From Clostridiaceae bacterium BL-3 (GTDB taxonomy: Bacteria; Bacillota; Clostridia; Clostridiales; Clostridiaceae): a stretch of 64,000 nt of DNA. Positions 56,476-64,000 of the stretch are shown here, one piece after another. The notes under the pieces were generated by a model, which did no database searches, was not told where the DNA came from, and saw only the letters and a list, made by a program, of their open reading frames with translations. The stretch covers positions 2,232,001 to 2,296,000 of the forward strand of contig CADDXC010000001.1 in assembly GCA_902809985.1 (NCBI GenBank). Direction: 5' to 3'. Within the stretch, counting starts at the first letter, position 1. Every line of letters starts with the position of its first letter. Made by a program: the position numbers and the translations under genes.

Positions 56476-56751
56476 ATGAAACAGTGCATGGATTCTGACA
56501 ATTTACATAGACGTATTAAAAAAATCATAGGACAGATAAATGCTATTGATAAAATGATTGATGAAGATATTCCCTGTGAAGATATTTTAATACAGATCAA
56601 TGCAGCTAAAAGTGCAATGCACAAAGTGGGGCAAATAGTTTTGGAAGGTCATTTAAACCACTGCGTCAGGGATGGAATTCAACATGGAGATGCTGAGAAA
56701 ACCATATCACAATTTGCAAAAGCATTAGAACATTTTTGCAGGATGTCCTAA
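56476..56751 (+). CDS. CsoR-type metal-sensing repressor
   Basis: 91 residues, all-helical CsoR/RcnR/FrmR family. The Cu(I) set C-H-C is present: C34, H59 and C63, with the 25- and 4-residue spacing of CsoR, which separates it from Ni (RcnR) and persulfide (CstR) types. It would release DNA on binding copper. AGAGGATACTGTT precedes the ATG. No copper exporter or chaperone gene is adjacent, so it must act elsewhere or on itself. A weak hairpin with seven Ts (56773-56791) ends the transcript. Confidence 0.88.
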   Translation: MKQCMDSDNLHRRIKKIIGQINAIDKMIDEDIPCEDILIQINAAKSAMHKVGQIVLEGHLNHCVRDGIQHGDAEKTISQFAKALEHFCRMS

Positions 56752-56850
56752 AATATCTTAAACTGTCTATATAAACTCGTGCAGTTTTTTTATTGACAAG
56801 AATATAAGCATGACATTAAATTTTACTGCTGTAACTTTGGTTATATAATG

Positions 56851-56880
56851 ATGGGTTTTCAGCAATAGCTGAAAACCCAT
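56851..56880 (-). terminator. Terminator of the minus-strand glycosyltransferase operon
   Basis: ATGGGTTTTCAG (56851-56862), a six-base loop, and CTGAAAACCCAT (56869-56880), a perfect 12-base stem just past the last gene of the operon. Confidence 0.85.
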
Positions 56881-56902
56881 TTGAATTTTAATATTTTTGA
56901 CT

Positions 56903-57913
56903 TCAGTTTCTACTTTTGACTCCCCACACCAAATAAATTTTATTATTTTCTCCCATATTAAAAACATAAATATCGTGAATATTTACAATAGAATTATATC
57001 TTTTTAAAATATCAATTTTGGAATTGAACCATCTAACATGACCTTCAGAATAAAAATTAGGTACAGAAAATATAATATTCGAGCCACCTTTAATTCTACC
57101 TATTAACTTCAGATCTCCATTCAAATGCTCCAAGACTTCAAACAAAACAACCGTGTTATACTCATCGTCCATTATGTCGGATGTATAGGCATTGTCCACT
57201 TTAAACAAATTCCTGTATTTATCATTTCTTATTTTAGCTATTCTAATTGCCCTTTCACTGAAATCTATCCCCCTGTAACTGGTTATACCATTATCAAATA
57301 CAAAATTGGCAAATTGACCGACTCCACAGCCTATATCTAGGATACTAATACTATCTATACCTTTAATAATTTCTATGCTCTTACTCCAAACAGGAAAATA
57401 ATGAGTTTCACTATAATGCTTTAAATAGGTTTCATTCCATCCGCCGCTTTTGTATACAGTATTATAAAACTGGCTCTGCTTTTCCTTAAAATCAAAATCA
57501 TCCCCGTGAAAATTAGAAATTACCCCATCAAATACATTGGCCAGGCTTTCCGTGAGGTGTTTTCTTTCATACTTTTCAATTTCACTATTTATTTCAAAAT
57601 GGTCTTTATAATTATTTTCCCAATTTTTATAGACTTTCAATGTATGATCTTTTATGCCATCTACATCATCTATTTCAAAATTTTTGCCCCTATGTGTTTT
57701 AAGGATCAATTTTTCCACTAAGCTGCCCTTAGGTGACAGAGATATAACTTGTCTACATAATCTCAAATACTCAAAAATCTTGCCTGTATACACGGATTTT
57801 ACCCTCACATCACTTCCAATTATCAGCAAGAGCAAATCCGCCCTGCTGGCATTTCTCAAGCTATCTACATGAGTCATGTAACTTTTTACTTCTATAACTT
57901 TATATATATCCAA
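56903..57913 (-). CDS. C-terminal part of a split glycosyltransferase plus SAM methyltransferase
   Basis: 336 codons from a TTG at 57913 that has no ribosome site. The first 100 residues are the donor half of a GT4 enzyme (ADLLLLIIGSDVRVKSVYTGKIFEYLRLCRQVISLSPKG), lacking its other half. Residues about 150-336 are a class I methyltransferase (SILDIGCGVGQFANFVFDNG, GIDFSERAI, TVVLFEVLEHLNGD). The same frame is open upstream to the TAG at about 57979 and encodes KISIEFVGKIEEDILDKIIKLD, the missing link to the gene before it. So this is very probably the 3' half of one 745-residue protein, reached by frameshift at the A7 run (57970-57976). Confidence 0.85.
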   Translation of the reverse strand: MDIYKVIEVKSYMTHVDSLRNASRADLLLLIIGSDVRVKSVYTGKIFEYLRLCRQVISLSPKGSLVEKLILKTHRGKNFEIDDVDGIKDHTLKVYKNWENNYKDHFEINSEIEKYERKHLTESLANVFDGVISNFHGDDFDFKEKQSQFYNTVYKSGGWNETYLKHYSETHYFPVWSKSIEIIKGIDSISILDIGCGVGQFANFVFDNGITSYRGIDFSERAIRIAKIRNDKYRNLFKVDNAYTSDIMDDEYNTVVLFEVLEHLNGDLKLIGRIKGGSNIIFSVPNFYSEGHVRWFNSKIDILKRYNSIVNIHDIYVFNMGENNKIYLVWGVKSRN

Positions 57914-57966
57914 TTTAATAATTTTATCTAAAATATCTTCTTCAATTTTCCCGACAAATTCTATAC

Positions 57967-59139
57967 TTATTTTTTTCTATGAATTTTTTTCTCCTGTATT
58001 AATTGATTTACAGCAATTATAAAGTAATATGGATTTATTTCAAGATAAAGAGAGCCATTAAAAATTACTGTAAATTTGTCATTTCTATTTTTATTTTCTC
58101 TTATGCTCTTAAAATCATCTTCATCATACCCATTGGTAATGGTTTTTACCTTGCTTTCAGCTAAATTGAATTCATTTATATAATTTCCCCTTGATATTTC
58201 ACTTACAGTTAATATCTTATCTGAACATCTCAATATATTATTTTCCATCTTTCTCTGCATTTTATATAATATAGATTGCTTATCTAAATCAAAATAAGGA
58301 TTATTTGTCCATTCATCTCTAAAATCAGCTATCCAAGGTTTTTTATACTTTTCTTTTAAATAATATCCTATTATATGATCAGAATAAGGTCCAGAAGTCG
58401 AATAAACCAAATCTATATCATCAAAATCAATAATATCTCCTATTTTATCCATAACCTCAACAGCCCAGGTAACATTTATATCAGTAACAAAAATTAGATT
58501 TTTAAAATTATTTTGTAGTTTCAATAACTCTATTTCATACTGCCTTGTCAAATAATCGTCCTTTACGATTCCTCCATATAAATCAACAAAATCCTTATAA
58601 TATTTATTATCTATATCTGTTTCCTCTATTCTGATAACTTGGATATCTTTTGGAATTTCACAAAGCAGAGTATGATCTTCAGGTGTAAATTTCCAATTCA
58701 AAACCGTAACAATTACCGGCTCATAATTAAATTCTCTCAAATACTTCACAAATTTTAAAGTTCTTTGAACTCCTGATCCTCCTATTGGGGGAAATATATA
58801 TGCAATAATTAAAACTTTTTTCCTTCTATTATATTTCTTTATTTTTTCTATATCTTCACATCTGGAAATCTTATATTTAACCATTTCCATCATCTTATCC
58901 CTGGAAATACAACTTATTTTTTTGTACAAGACATATGCATTTATATATTCATTTTGAATTTCATATAAATTGGCCAAAACATATAGCAAATTCACATTTA
59001 GCGGATCAACCTTCAGTCCTTCATAGAGCATATTACAGACTTCATCTAAATTACTTCCTTCTATAAGAATTTTTAATTTGTCTTTTAGCTCTTTTCTATG
59101 GACTGTCAATTTAGTTTTATCATTAAAATTTTTATTCAT
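57967..59139 (-). CDS. TPR plus N-terminal half of a split GT4 glycosyltransferase
   Basis: 390 residues from the ATG at 59139, preceded by AAAGGTGAGAAT. Residues about 8-105 are TPR-like helices (LLYVLANLYEIQNEYINAYVLYKKI); about 108-380 is the acceptor half of a GT-B enzyme (KVLIIAYIFPPIGGSGVQRTLKFVKYL, STSGPYSDHIIGYYLKEKYKKPWIADFRDEW, LTVSEISRGNYI). It stops at TAA 57967-57969 just as the donor half begins (FNGSLYLEINPYYF). The stop follows A AAA AAA; one step back there joins it exactly to the next frame. Confidence 0.88.
   Translation of the reverse strand: MNKNFNDKTKLTVHRKELKDKLKILIEGSNLDEVCNMLYEGLKVDPLNVNLLYVLANLYEIQNEYINAYVLYKKISCISRDKMMEMVKYKISRCEDIEKIKKYNRRKKVLIIAYIFPPIGGSGVQRTLKFVKYLREFNYEPVIVTVLNWKFTPEDHTLLCEIPKDIQVIRIEETDIDNKYYKDFVDLYGGIVKDDYLTRQYEIELLKLQNNFKNLIFVTDINVTWAVEVMDKIGDIIDFDDIDLVYSTSGPYSDHIIGYYLKEKYKKPWIADFRDEWTNNPYFDLDKQSILYKMQRKMENNILRCSDKILTVSEISRGNYINEFNLAESKVKTITNGYDEDDFKSIRENKNRNDKFTVIFNGSLYLEINPYYFIIAVNQLIQEKKIHRKK
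57970..57976 (-). other. A7 slippery run joining the two halves
   Basis: Seven As on the coding (minus) strand. In the zero frame the codons are AGA AAA AAA TAA. A -1 slip, or one extra A in the mRNA, gives AGA AAA AAA ATA AGT and continues into the glycosyltransferase donor half. It fits programmed frameshifting, transcript slippage, phase variation, or a sequencing or natural one-base loss. Confidence 0.85.
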
Positions 59140-59179
59140 ATTCTCACCTTTTATAATCTGTAAATAATTTTAAACAGCA

Positions 59180-60166
59180 CTACAATATACCATTTAATTT
59201 TAATTTTTCAATTATAATGGACATTCTTTTATCCCAGCTGTTATCTAATGCAAATTTTCTTCTTAAAATAGATAAACTCTTTTTGTCTTCGTGAATTGAT
59301 TTTGTTATATTTTCCATAAAATCCTGCTTATCCTTTGATATATAACAGTTACTTTTCATTTTCACAACTTCTTCTATAGCGGTGCTGACTACCGGTTTCC
59401 CCAAAGACATATATTCGTATAATTTTATGGGATTACAGCAATTCGTCATTTCATTTACCTTAAATGGTATGATACAACAATTAAAATTATTAATATAGCA
59501 GGGAAGTTCTGTATATCTTTTTTCTCCCAAAAAATATACATTACTGTTTAGATTTATATCTACCTTACCGCATCTAGATCCTACAAACACAAAATCATAG
59601 CTACTGTTTGATATATACTTCACCAGATCCCAATCTATCCATGGAGCTATAGCTCCTACATATCCCACAACTTTTCTATTTTTAGGAATATCTTTCGGAA
59701 TTATATTTTTATTTAAAGAAAATTTACCTGCATCCACTCCATTCTTAACTATATAGACCCTATTGTGCCTTAAAAAAAACTTTTCATAAAGCCTGTCTGA
59801 TGTTACAAATACTATATCTGCTGCACTTAACATGTCTTCTACATATTGATTCCAAATTTTAAATTCATGAGAACTGTCGTCTACTACATCATATACTATA
59901 TAATCATGATCTATATTATTTATTCTGACTATTTGTGCTGGAGAAGAGCACCATAATATTATAGGTCTGCTCAATTTTTTAATTTCAATTTTATAATTTG
60001 CTCCAACTTCATATAAATTTCTGTTTATTTTTATAAAATATTCCCCATTTACATTATCTATATAATACACGGTATATCCCATCTCACTTAATTTTCTCAT
60101 TATCTGTTGAGGCCTCTGGTACATTCTATTATAAGCCACTGTAGGCATTTGAATAAAAGTAGCCAA
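59180..60166 (-). CDS. GT-B glycosyltransferase
   Basis: 328 residues from a TTG at 60166 with GGGGGA seven bases upstream. NRMYQRPQQIMRKLSEMGYTVYYIDN at the N-terminus, VYDVVDDSSHEF in the middle, and a donor site with VGYVGAIAPWIDWDLV, CNPIKLYEYMSLGKPVVST. This resembles the GT4-like enzymes related to TuaH or UDP-Gal-pyranose/furanose type transferases; the sugar is not readable. It begins right after the stop of the upstream GT4 gene, so the two are translationally coupled. It belongs to the operon convergent with the collagen-like gene. Confidence 0.85.
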   Translation of the reverse strand: MATFIQMPTVAYNRMYQRPQQIMRKLSEMGYTVYYIDNVNGEYFIKINRNLYEVGANYKIEIKKLSRPIILWCSSPAQIVRINNIDHDYIVYDVVDDSSHEFKIWNQYVEDMLSAADIVFVTSDRLYEKFFLRHNRVYIVKNGVDAGKFSLNKNIIPKDIPKNRKVVGYVGAIAPWIDWDLVKYISNSSYDFVFVGSRCGKVDINLNSNVYFLGEKRYTELPCYINNFNCCIIPFKVNEMTNCCNPIKLYEYMSLGKPVVSTAIEEVVKMKSNCYISKDKQDFMENITKSIHEDKKSLSILRRKFALDNSWDKRMSIIIEKLKLNGIL

Positions 60167-61171
60167 TTATGATCCCCCTATTCTATACTGATTTAGAATA
60201 TGTCTATAACTTTCAAATAATGGGTTTATACATTTTTTCCAGTTGTAATTTTTAATTATATGATCCTTTAGGTCTTTATGGTTTTTTATTTCAATGCACG
60301 TACTTATAGCAGTTTTTATACTGTATTCATTATAAGGACTGCAGTAAATACACATATCTTTAAAATATTCCCTTGTACTTCCCTCTGCAGTTGAAACTAT
60401 ATTGCAGCCACTGGCAGCTGCTTCTAAAGACGATAAACCTGGTGTTTCTACGAAACTTGGCATTACATGAATTTTTGCATTTCTATAAGCATTATATAAA
60501 TTATAATCATCCATAAATCCCAGATATCTTACATTATCATAGGACATACATTTGTTAAAATAATCTATATCATTTATACTTCCTATAAGCACTAATTGCA
60601 GCCCCAATTCACTGCATACTCTACTTAAGGCAAGTTGATTCTTTCTGCTGCATACCCTTGCCACACAAAGTACATAATCTTTCAGCCCATATGTTTCCTT
60701 AAAATTGTATAAAGCTCTATGTTCTACTTCCACACCATTATAAATTACCTTGTAGGGGACATTTATATGAAAATCATTTTGTATTTGAATATTCTCTAAT
60801 TCACTGTTAGGATATATTAATCTACACCCTCTCAATATTTCTTTCCTGCACATATTCAGTTTATCCCACAACAACAAATTTTTATTATCTCTCACATAAT
60901 TATAGTATCTCTTTAAGTTCCAATATATAGGCGATAATACTATAGCTTTTTTGTATTCTTTAGCTTTTTTGTAATATTTATAGGTCTCTTCAACTCTAGT
61001 CAAATTAAACAGATGTATTATATCATAGGGAGAATAATCCTGTACCAATCCTGTATTTATATCTACCTTCACTTTTTTCTCTCTTAAATATTGAGCTGTT
61101 TTCACAAGCTGCATTGAATCTCCTGCAAAATTTTTAAAGCAGTCTCCCCTTATACAAAATAAAACCCTCAT
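60167..61171 (-). CDS. GT4 glycosyltransferase
   Basis: 334 residues from the ATG at 61171 with TCTGGAGGATTTATT upstream. The donor site is YVLCVARVCSRKNQLAL, LVLIGSINDIDYFNK, NVRYLGFMDDYNLYNAYRNAKIHVMPSFVETPGLSSLEAAASGCNIVST, with the E-x7-E pair in ETPGLSSLE. It is the first gene of a three-gene minus-strand operon whose promoter was not identified in 61172-61281. The donor and acceptor are unknown; its place suggests the glycans of the nearby collagen-like protein. Confidence 0.88.
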   Translation of the reverse strand: MRVLFCIRGDCFKNFAGDSMQLVKTAQYLREKKVKVDINTGLVQDYSPYDIIHLFNLTRVEETYKYYKKAKEYKKAIVLSPIYWNLKRYYNYVRDNKNLLLWDKLNMCRKEILRGCRLIYPNSELENIQIQNDFHINVPYKVIYNGVEVEHRALYNFKETYGLKDYVLCVARVCSRKNQLALSRVCSELGLQLVLIGSINDIDYFNKCMSYDNVRYLGFMDDYNLYNAYRNAKIHVMPSFVETPGLSSLEAAASGCNIVSTAEGSTREYFKDMCIYCSPYNEYSIKTAISTCIEIKNHKDLKDHIIKNYNWKKCINPLFESYRHILNQYRIGGS

Positions 61172-61281
61172 AATAAATCCTCCAGACAATAGCAAAAAAG
61201 TTCTCTCCCAACTCATTATATGCACATATTTAAATTTAGTTATTAATTAAGTGATCCCTGGATATGTCGAAATTTTATTCA

Positions 61282-61320
61282 TAAAAAAATTCGAACTAAC
61301 ATCATCATCAGTTCGAATTT
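61282..61320 (-). terminator. Terminator of zapA
   Basis: AAATTCGAACT (61287-61297) pairs with AGTTCGAATTT (61310-61320). On the minus strand it is followed by seven Ts; the right arm overlaps the end of zapA. Confidence 0.93.
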
Positions 61321-61919
61321 CATCTTGATCCTCTATTTAAAAGAGGATTTTTCTGCTTTTTTTCTTTTGCCAAATTTATTTGGTTTTCTATCAATTTATG
61401 TTGAAGATCTATTATCTTATATTTTCCGGATTGAACTTGAAATTTTAATTCTTTATTTTCTTCTATAATCTTTGTGTTTTCCTTTATATATTTCTGAGTT
61501 GTTTCCTTTATAATTTCTATTTCCTCTTTAAGCTTTTCAATTTGCTTATCTTTCTCCTTTAATTGATCATCACTTTCAGCTTTTTTCAATTTTTCTTTAA
61601 ATTCTCCATTGAGTTCTTCTGTATATTTAAGCTGTTTTTTTAAAGAATTAATCTGATCCTCATAAACCTTTTCAACTTTTTTTAATTCTCTTACCTGCTT
61701 TGACAATTCATCATTATTATTCTGCACCTTTAGCATATCATCTGCCACATTAAGTGCAGACAAAATAGCCGCTGAGGAAGTGCTTAATTTACTATTATTT
61801 TCTAATATATTTTTTACCTTTTTATCTACATAACTGGCTACCTTATGTAGATACTCTTCCTGCTCGTCACCTTTTAAATTGTATTCAATTCCATTTATAA
61901 ACACTGTCACTACGTTCAT
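61320..61919 (-). CDS. zapA: ZapA-type cell-division protein with long coiled coil
   Basis: 199 residues. The N-terminal 90 (VTVFINGIEYNLKGDEQEEYLHKVASYVDKKVKNIL, then AILSALNVADDMLK) are the ZapA domain that binds and bundles FtsZ at the division site. Most ZapA proteins end near 100 residues; this one adds about 100 residues of Lys/Glu-rich coiled coil and a basic tail (KKQKNPLLNRGSR). The neighbour upstream is pheT, a common order in clostridia. A GAGGGTG lies before the ATG at 61919. Confidence 0.9.
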   Translation of the reverse strand: MNVVTVFINGIEYNLKGDEQEEYLHKVASYVDKKVKNILENNSKLSTSSAAILSALNVADDMLKVQNNNDELSKQVRELKKVEKVYEDQINSLKKQLKYTEELNGEFKEKLKKAESDDQLKEKDKQIEKLKEEIEIIKETTQKYIKENTKIIEENKELKFQVQSGKYKIIDLQHKLIENQINLAKEKKQKNPLLNRGSR

Positions 61920-62061
61920 TCAAACACCCTCTCAGATATCCATCCTGTTTTCACAATTCCCTATAAGAATATTTTATCACAAATACTGTATATATTAAAT
62001 ATTATATTTAAGTTTAAATAGTTATCAAGTGATTCTAAGATTCAAATAACAAATAATAAAA

Positions 62062-62102
62062 TTAAGTTAGATAGTAGGTATTAACTTACCATCTAACTTA
62101 AT
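62062..62102 (-). terminator. Terminator of pheT
   Basis: TTAAGTTAGAT (62062-62072) pairs with ATCTAACTTAA (62091-62101). It sits 17 bases beyond the pheT stop. The rest of the gap to zapA has no gene. Confidence 0.85.
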
Positions 62103-62118
62103 TAAATTTTGATTTTAC

Positions 62119-64000
62119 TTATCTAAGTTGTGCTCCAAACTTATGTTCCAACGCTTTTAATATTCTATCATGAACTTTATTTACTTCTTCATCTGTAAGT
62201 GTTCTATTCTCAAGCCTGTAGGATATAGAGTAAGCTACACTCTTTTTTCCCTCTGCCACCTGCTTGCCTCTGTAAACATCGAAAAATTTCGCCCTTTCCA
62301 CCATATTTCCTCCTTGTTCCTTTATAACATCTTCTATTTCTTTTACCAGGACATCTTCATCCACCAGTATTGCCAAATCCCTCGTAACTGCAGGAAATTT
62401 AGGAAGTGGCTTATACTCTTTATTCCAATTGGCATATTTATAAAGCACATCCAAATCCAATTCTGCTATATAACACTTTTCGTCAACTCCATAATTATCT
62501 AATACATTAGGGTGAATCTCTCCCAGTACACCTATAAAATCCTTTTTTATATATAGGGATGCTGTCTTTCCCGGGTGAAAACTTGGATTACCGCTTTCCC
62601 TTTCAAAAGAAAACCTTTCTATTTTCAACACTTCTAATATATTTTCCACTATACCTTTTAAATCAAAATAATTTACTTTGCCATAAATGCCAATAGTCAC
62701 AATATTTTTTTCCTGAGGCAGTTTATTCACATCCTTATTTGGTATATATACTTTACCTATTTCAAATAACCTGGCCAGTTCATTTTTCCTAGAATAATTT
62801 CTGCTTAAAGATTCCATCATGGAGGGTATTGTAGTAGTTCTCATTATACTATAATCTTCTCCTAGAGGGTTTTTTATAACCACAGCATTTCTAAGAACAC
62901 TATTCTTTGGTAAAAGTATTCTGTCAAATACTTTTCTGCTGATAAAAGAATAGCTTATAGACTGATTTAGACCGCTGGAAGTAAGTGCCCTCAGCACTTC
63001 ATCGTCCAATTTCTGTTTGGTATTTTTTCCGCCTCTGGTACTTACACTTTTTATTATGGTAGAAGGTATATTGTCATAACCATATATTCGGGCTACTTCT
63101 TCAGCAACATCTTCCTTTATTTTTATATCTCTGCTTCTAAAAGTAGGTACATCTATTTTTAGATCTTCGCCTTCTATTTTAGTATTTAGTTCCAGTCTAT
63201 TTAGACACTCAGCCATTTCATCTTGAGGTATTTTCGTACCCAAGAAATTATTTATCCAATTATAATTTACCCGCAAACTACCGGGTTCAATCTTTTCATT
63301 GTATATGTCTATGGTACCTTTCATGACCTCTCCTGCATTTAATTTTCCTATTAAATAACAGGCTCTGTCCACAGCCATCTCACATAAATTAGGATCTAGA
63401 TCTTTTTCAAATCTAGCTGAAGCTTCTGTTCTAAGGCCCAATTTTTGAGAAGAAATCCTTATATTAGTTCCATCAAAATTGGCGCTTTCAAATACTATTG
63501 ATGAGGTATCTTCCCTGATTTCCGAATTAAGACCTCCCATTATTCCTGCAATACCTACAGCTCTATCTCCATCCCTTATAGTAAGTACATTTTTATCCAA
63601 CAATCTTTCTTCATTATCCAGAGTAACAAACTTCTCTCTATTTTCTGCCCTTTCCACTATTATATTGTTTGACTGTATATATCTCGTGTCATAAGCATGC
63701 ATTGGCTGACCTGTTTCAAGCATTACAAAATTGGTTATATCCACTATATTATTTATAGGTCTTACTCCTGCATCCAAAAGCCTTTCCTGCATCCATCCAG
63801 GAGACTCTTCTATCTTTACATTTTCTACACCCCTAGCCATATACCTTCTGCAAAGCTTATCCCTTACTTCAACCTTTAAACTATCATTTATGTATTTACT
63901 TGAGGAAATCTCATATTCCAATGCAGGCATTTTATAACTTTCATTTAAAGTTGCCGCAGTTTCTCTCGCCATTCCTATAATACTCAAGCAATCAGGTCTA
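62119..64000 (-). CDS. pheT: Phenylalanyl-tRNA synthetase beta subunit, 5' part missing (runs off right edge)
   Basis: About 627 residues are present; the frame is still open at 64000 with NRPDC-like coding sequence, so about 165 N-terminal residues (the EMAP-like tRNA-binding domain) lie outside. Visible parts are B3/B4 ([32 protein letters not shown]), B5 ([28 protein letters not shown]), the core ([19 protein letters not shown]) and the C-terminal anticodon-binding FDX-ACB domain ([18 protein letters not shown] ... [21 protein letters not shown]). It partners with PheS to charge tRNA-Phe. Followed by its own terminator and zapA. Confidence 0.96.
   Translation of the reverse strand, partial: RPDCLSIIGMARETAATLNESYKMPALEYEISSSKYINDSLKVEVRDKLCRRYMARGVENVKIEESPGWMQERLLDAGVRPINNIVDITNFVMLETGQPMHAYDTRYIQSNNIIVERAENREKFVTLDNEERLLDKNVLTIRDGDRAVGIAGIMGGLNSEIREDTSSIVFESANFDGTNIRISSQKLGLRTEASARFEKDLDPNLCEMAVDRACYLIGKLNAGEVMKGTIDIYNEKIEPGSLRVNYNWINNFLGTKIPQDEMAECLNRLELNTKIEGEDLKIDVPTFRSRDIKIKEDVAEEVARIYGYDNIPSTIIKSVSTRGGKNTKQKLDDEVLRALTSSGLNQSISYSFISRKVFDRILLPKNSVLRNAVVIKNPLGEDYSIMRTTTIPSMMESLSRNYSRKNELARLFEIGKVYIPNKDVNKLPQEKNIVTIGIYGKVNYFDLKGIVENILEVLKIERFSFERESGNPSFHPGKTASLYIKKDFIGVLGEIHPNVLDNYGVDEKCYIAELDLDVLYKYANWNKEYKPLPKFPAVTRDLAILVDEDVLVKEIEDVIKEQGGNMVERAKFFDVYRGKQVAEGKKSVAYSISYRLENRTLTDEEVNKVHDRILKALEHKFGAQLR

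Noticed and set aside
57913-57976. An independent start for the methyltransferase gene
   Set aside because: The TTG at 57913 has no ribosome site, and coding for a glycosyltransferase donor half extends upstream of it to the A7 run.

Overview
This window is AT-rich and comes from an endospore-forming Firmicute, most likely a Clostridium. It carries the spoIIA operon with sigF, a yunB-type sporulation gene, phosphate butyryltransferase, rubredoxin, a collagen-like protein of exosporium type, and many ATG/TTG/GTG starts behind strong GGAGG ribosome binding sites. The species cannot be fixed from the sequence alone. No tRNA, rRNA, CRISPR array, insertion sequence or phage gene was recognised.

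Layout. 0-17.7 kb is mostly housekeeping and sporulation: a ComEC-like secreted metallo-hydrolase, an S-box (SAM-I) riboswitch controlling a trans-sulfuration enzyme, yebC, a YigZ protein, a MocR regulator, a nucleotidyltransferase, rubredoxin, hpt, yunB, a class A penicillin-binding protein, spoIIAA-spoIIAB-sigF, spermidine synthase, an orphan adenine methyltransferase that looks like the sporulation methylase CamA of C. difficile, a PdaA-type deacetylase and an Rrf2 regulator.

17.7-42.6 kb is one long minus-strand surface-polysaccharide locus. Read in transcription order it runs: phosphoglucomutase, TPR protein, galU, FlaA1/CapD-type dehydratase, a WbpA-type UDP-sugar 6-dehydrogenase, a WbpB-type oxidoreductase, a cassette (polymerase/ligase, four glycosyltransferases, Wzx flippase, second ligase/polymerase), a broken second copy of the oxidoreductase, a WbpD-type acetyltransferase, a WbpI-type epimerase, a glycosyltransferase, a MurJ-family flippase, an acyltransferase, an initiating sugar-phosphate transferase and a TagA-type transferase. 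The intact and broken oxidoreductase copies are nearly identical direct repeats bracketing the cassette. The nucleotide-sugar genes resemble the UDP-ManNAc3NAcA pathway, but no aminotransferase for it is seen.

42.6-51.5 kb holds an Orn/Lys/Arg decarboxylase, phosphate butyryltransferase, an FMN-dependent alpha-hydroxy-acid oxidising protein, mutS2 and a U32 peptidase-family protein. 51.7-61.2 kb looks like a spore-surface glycoprotein region: a 1071-residue protein with a DNRLRE-like head, a cysteine ladder, about 230 Gly-X-Thr/Gln triplets and a BclB-like tail, a GT2 glycosyltransferase, a CsoR-type repressor, and a convergent operon of glycosyltransferases. In that operon a TPR-glycosyltransferase and a glycosyltransferase-methyltransferase are separated only by a frameshift at an A7 slippery run. 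The window ends with zapA and a 5'-truncated pheT.
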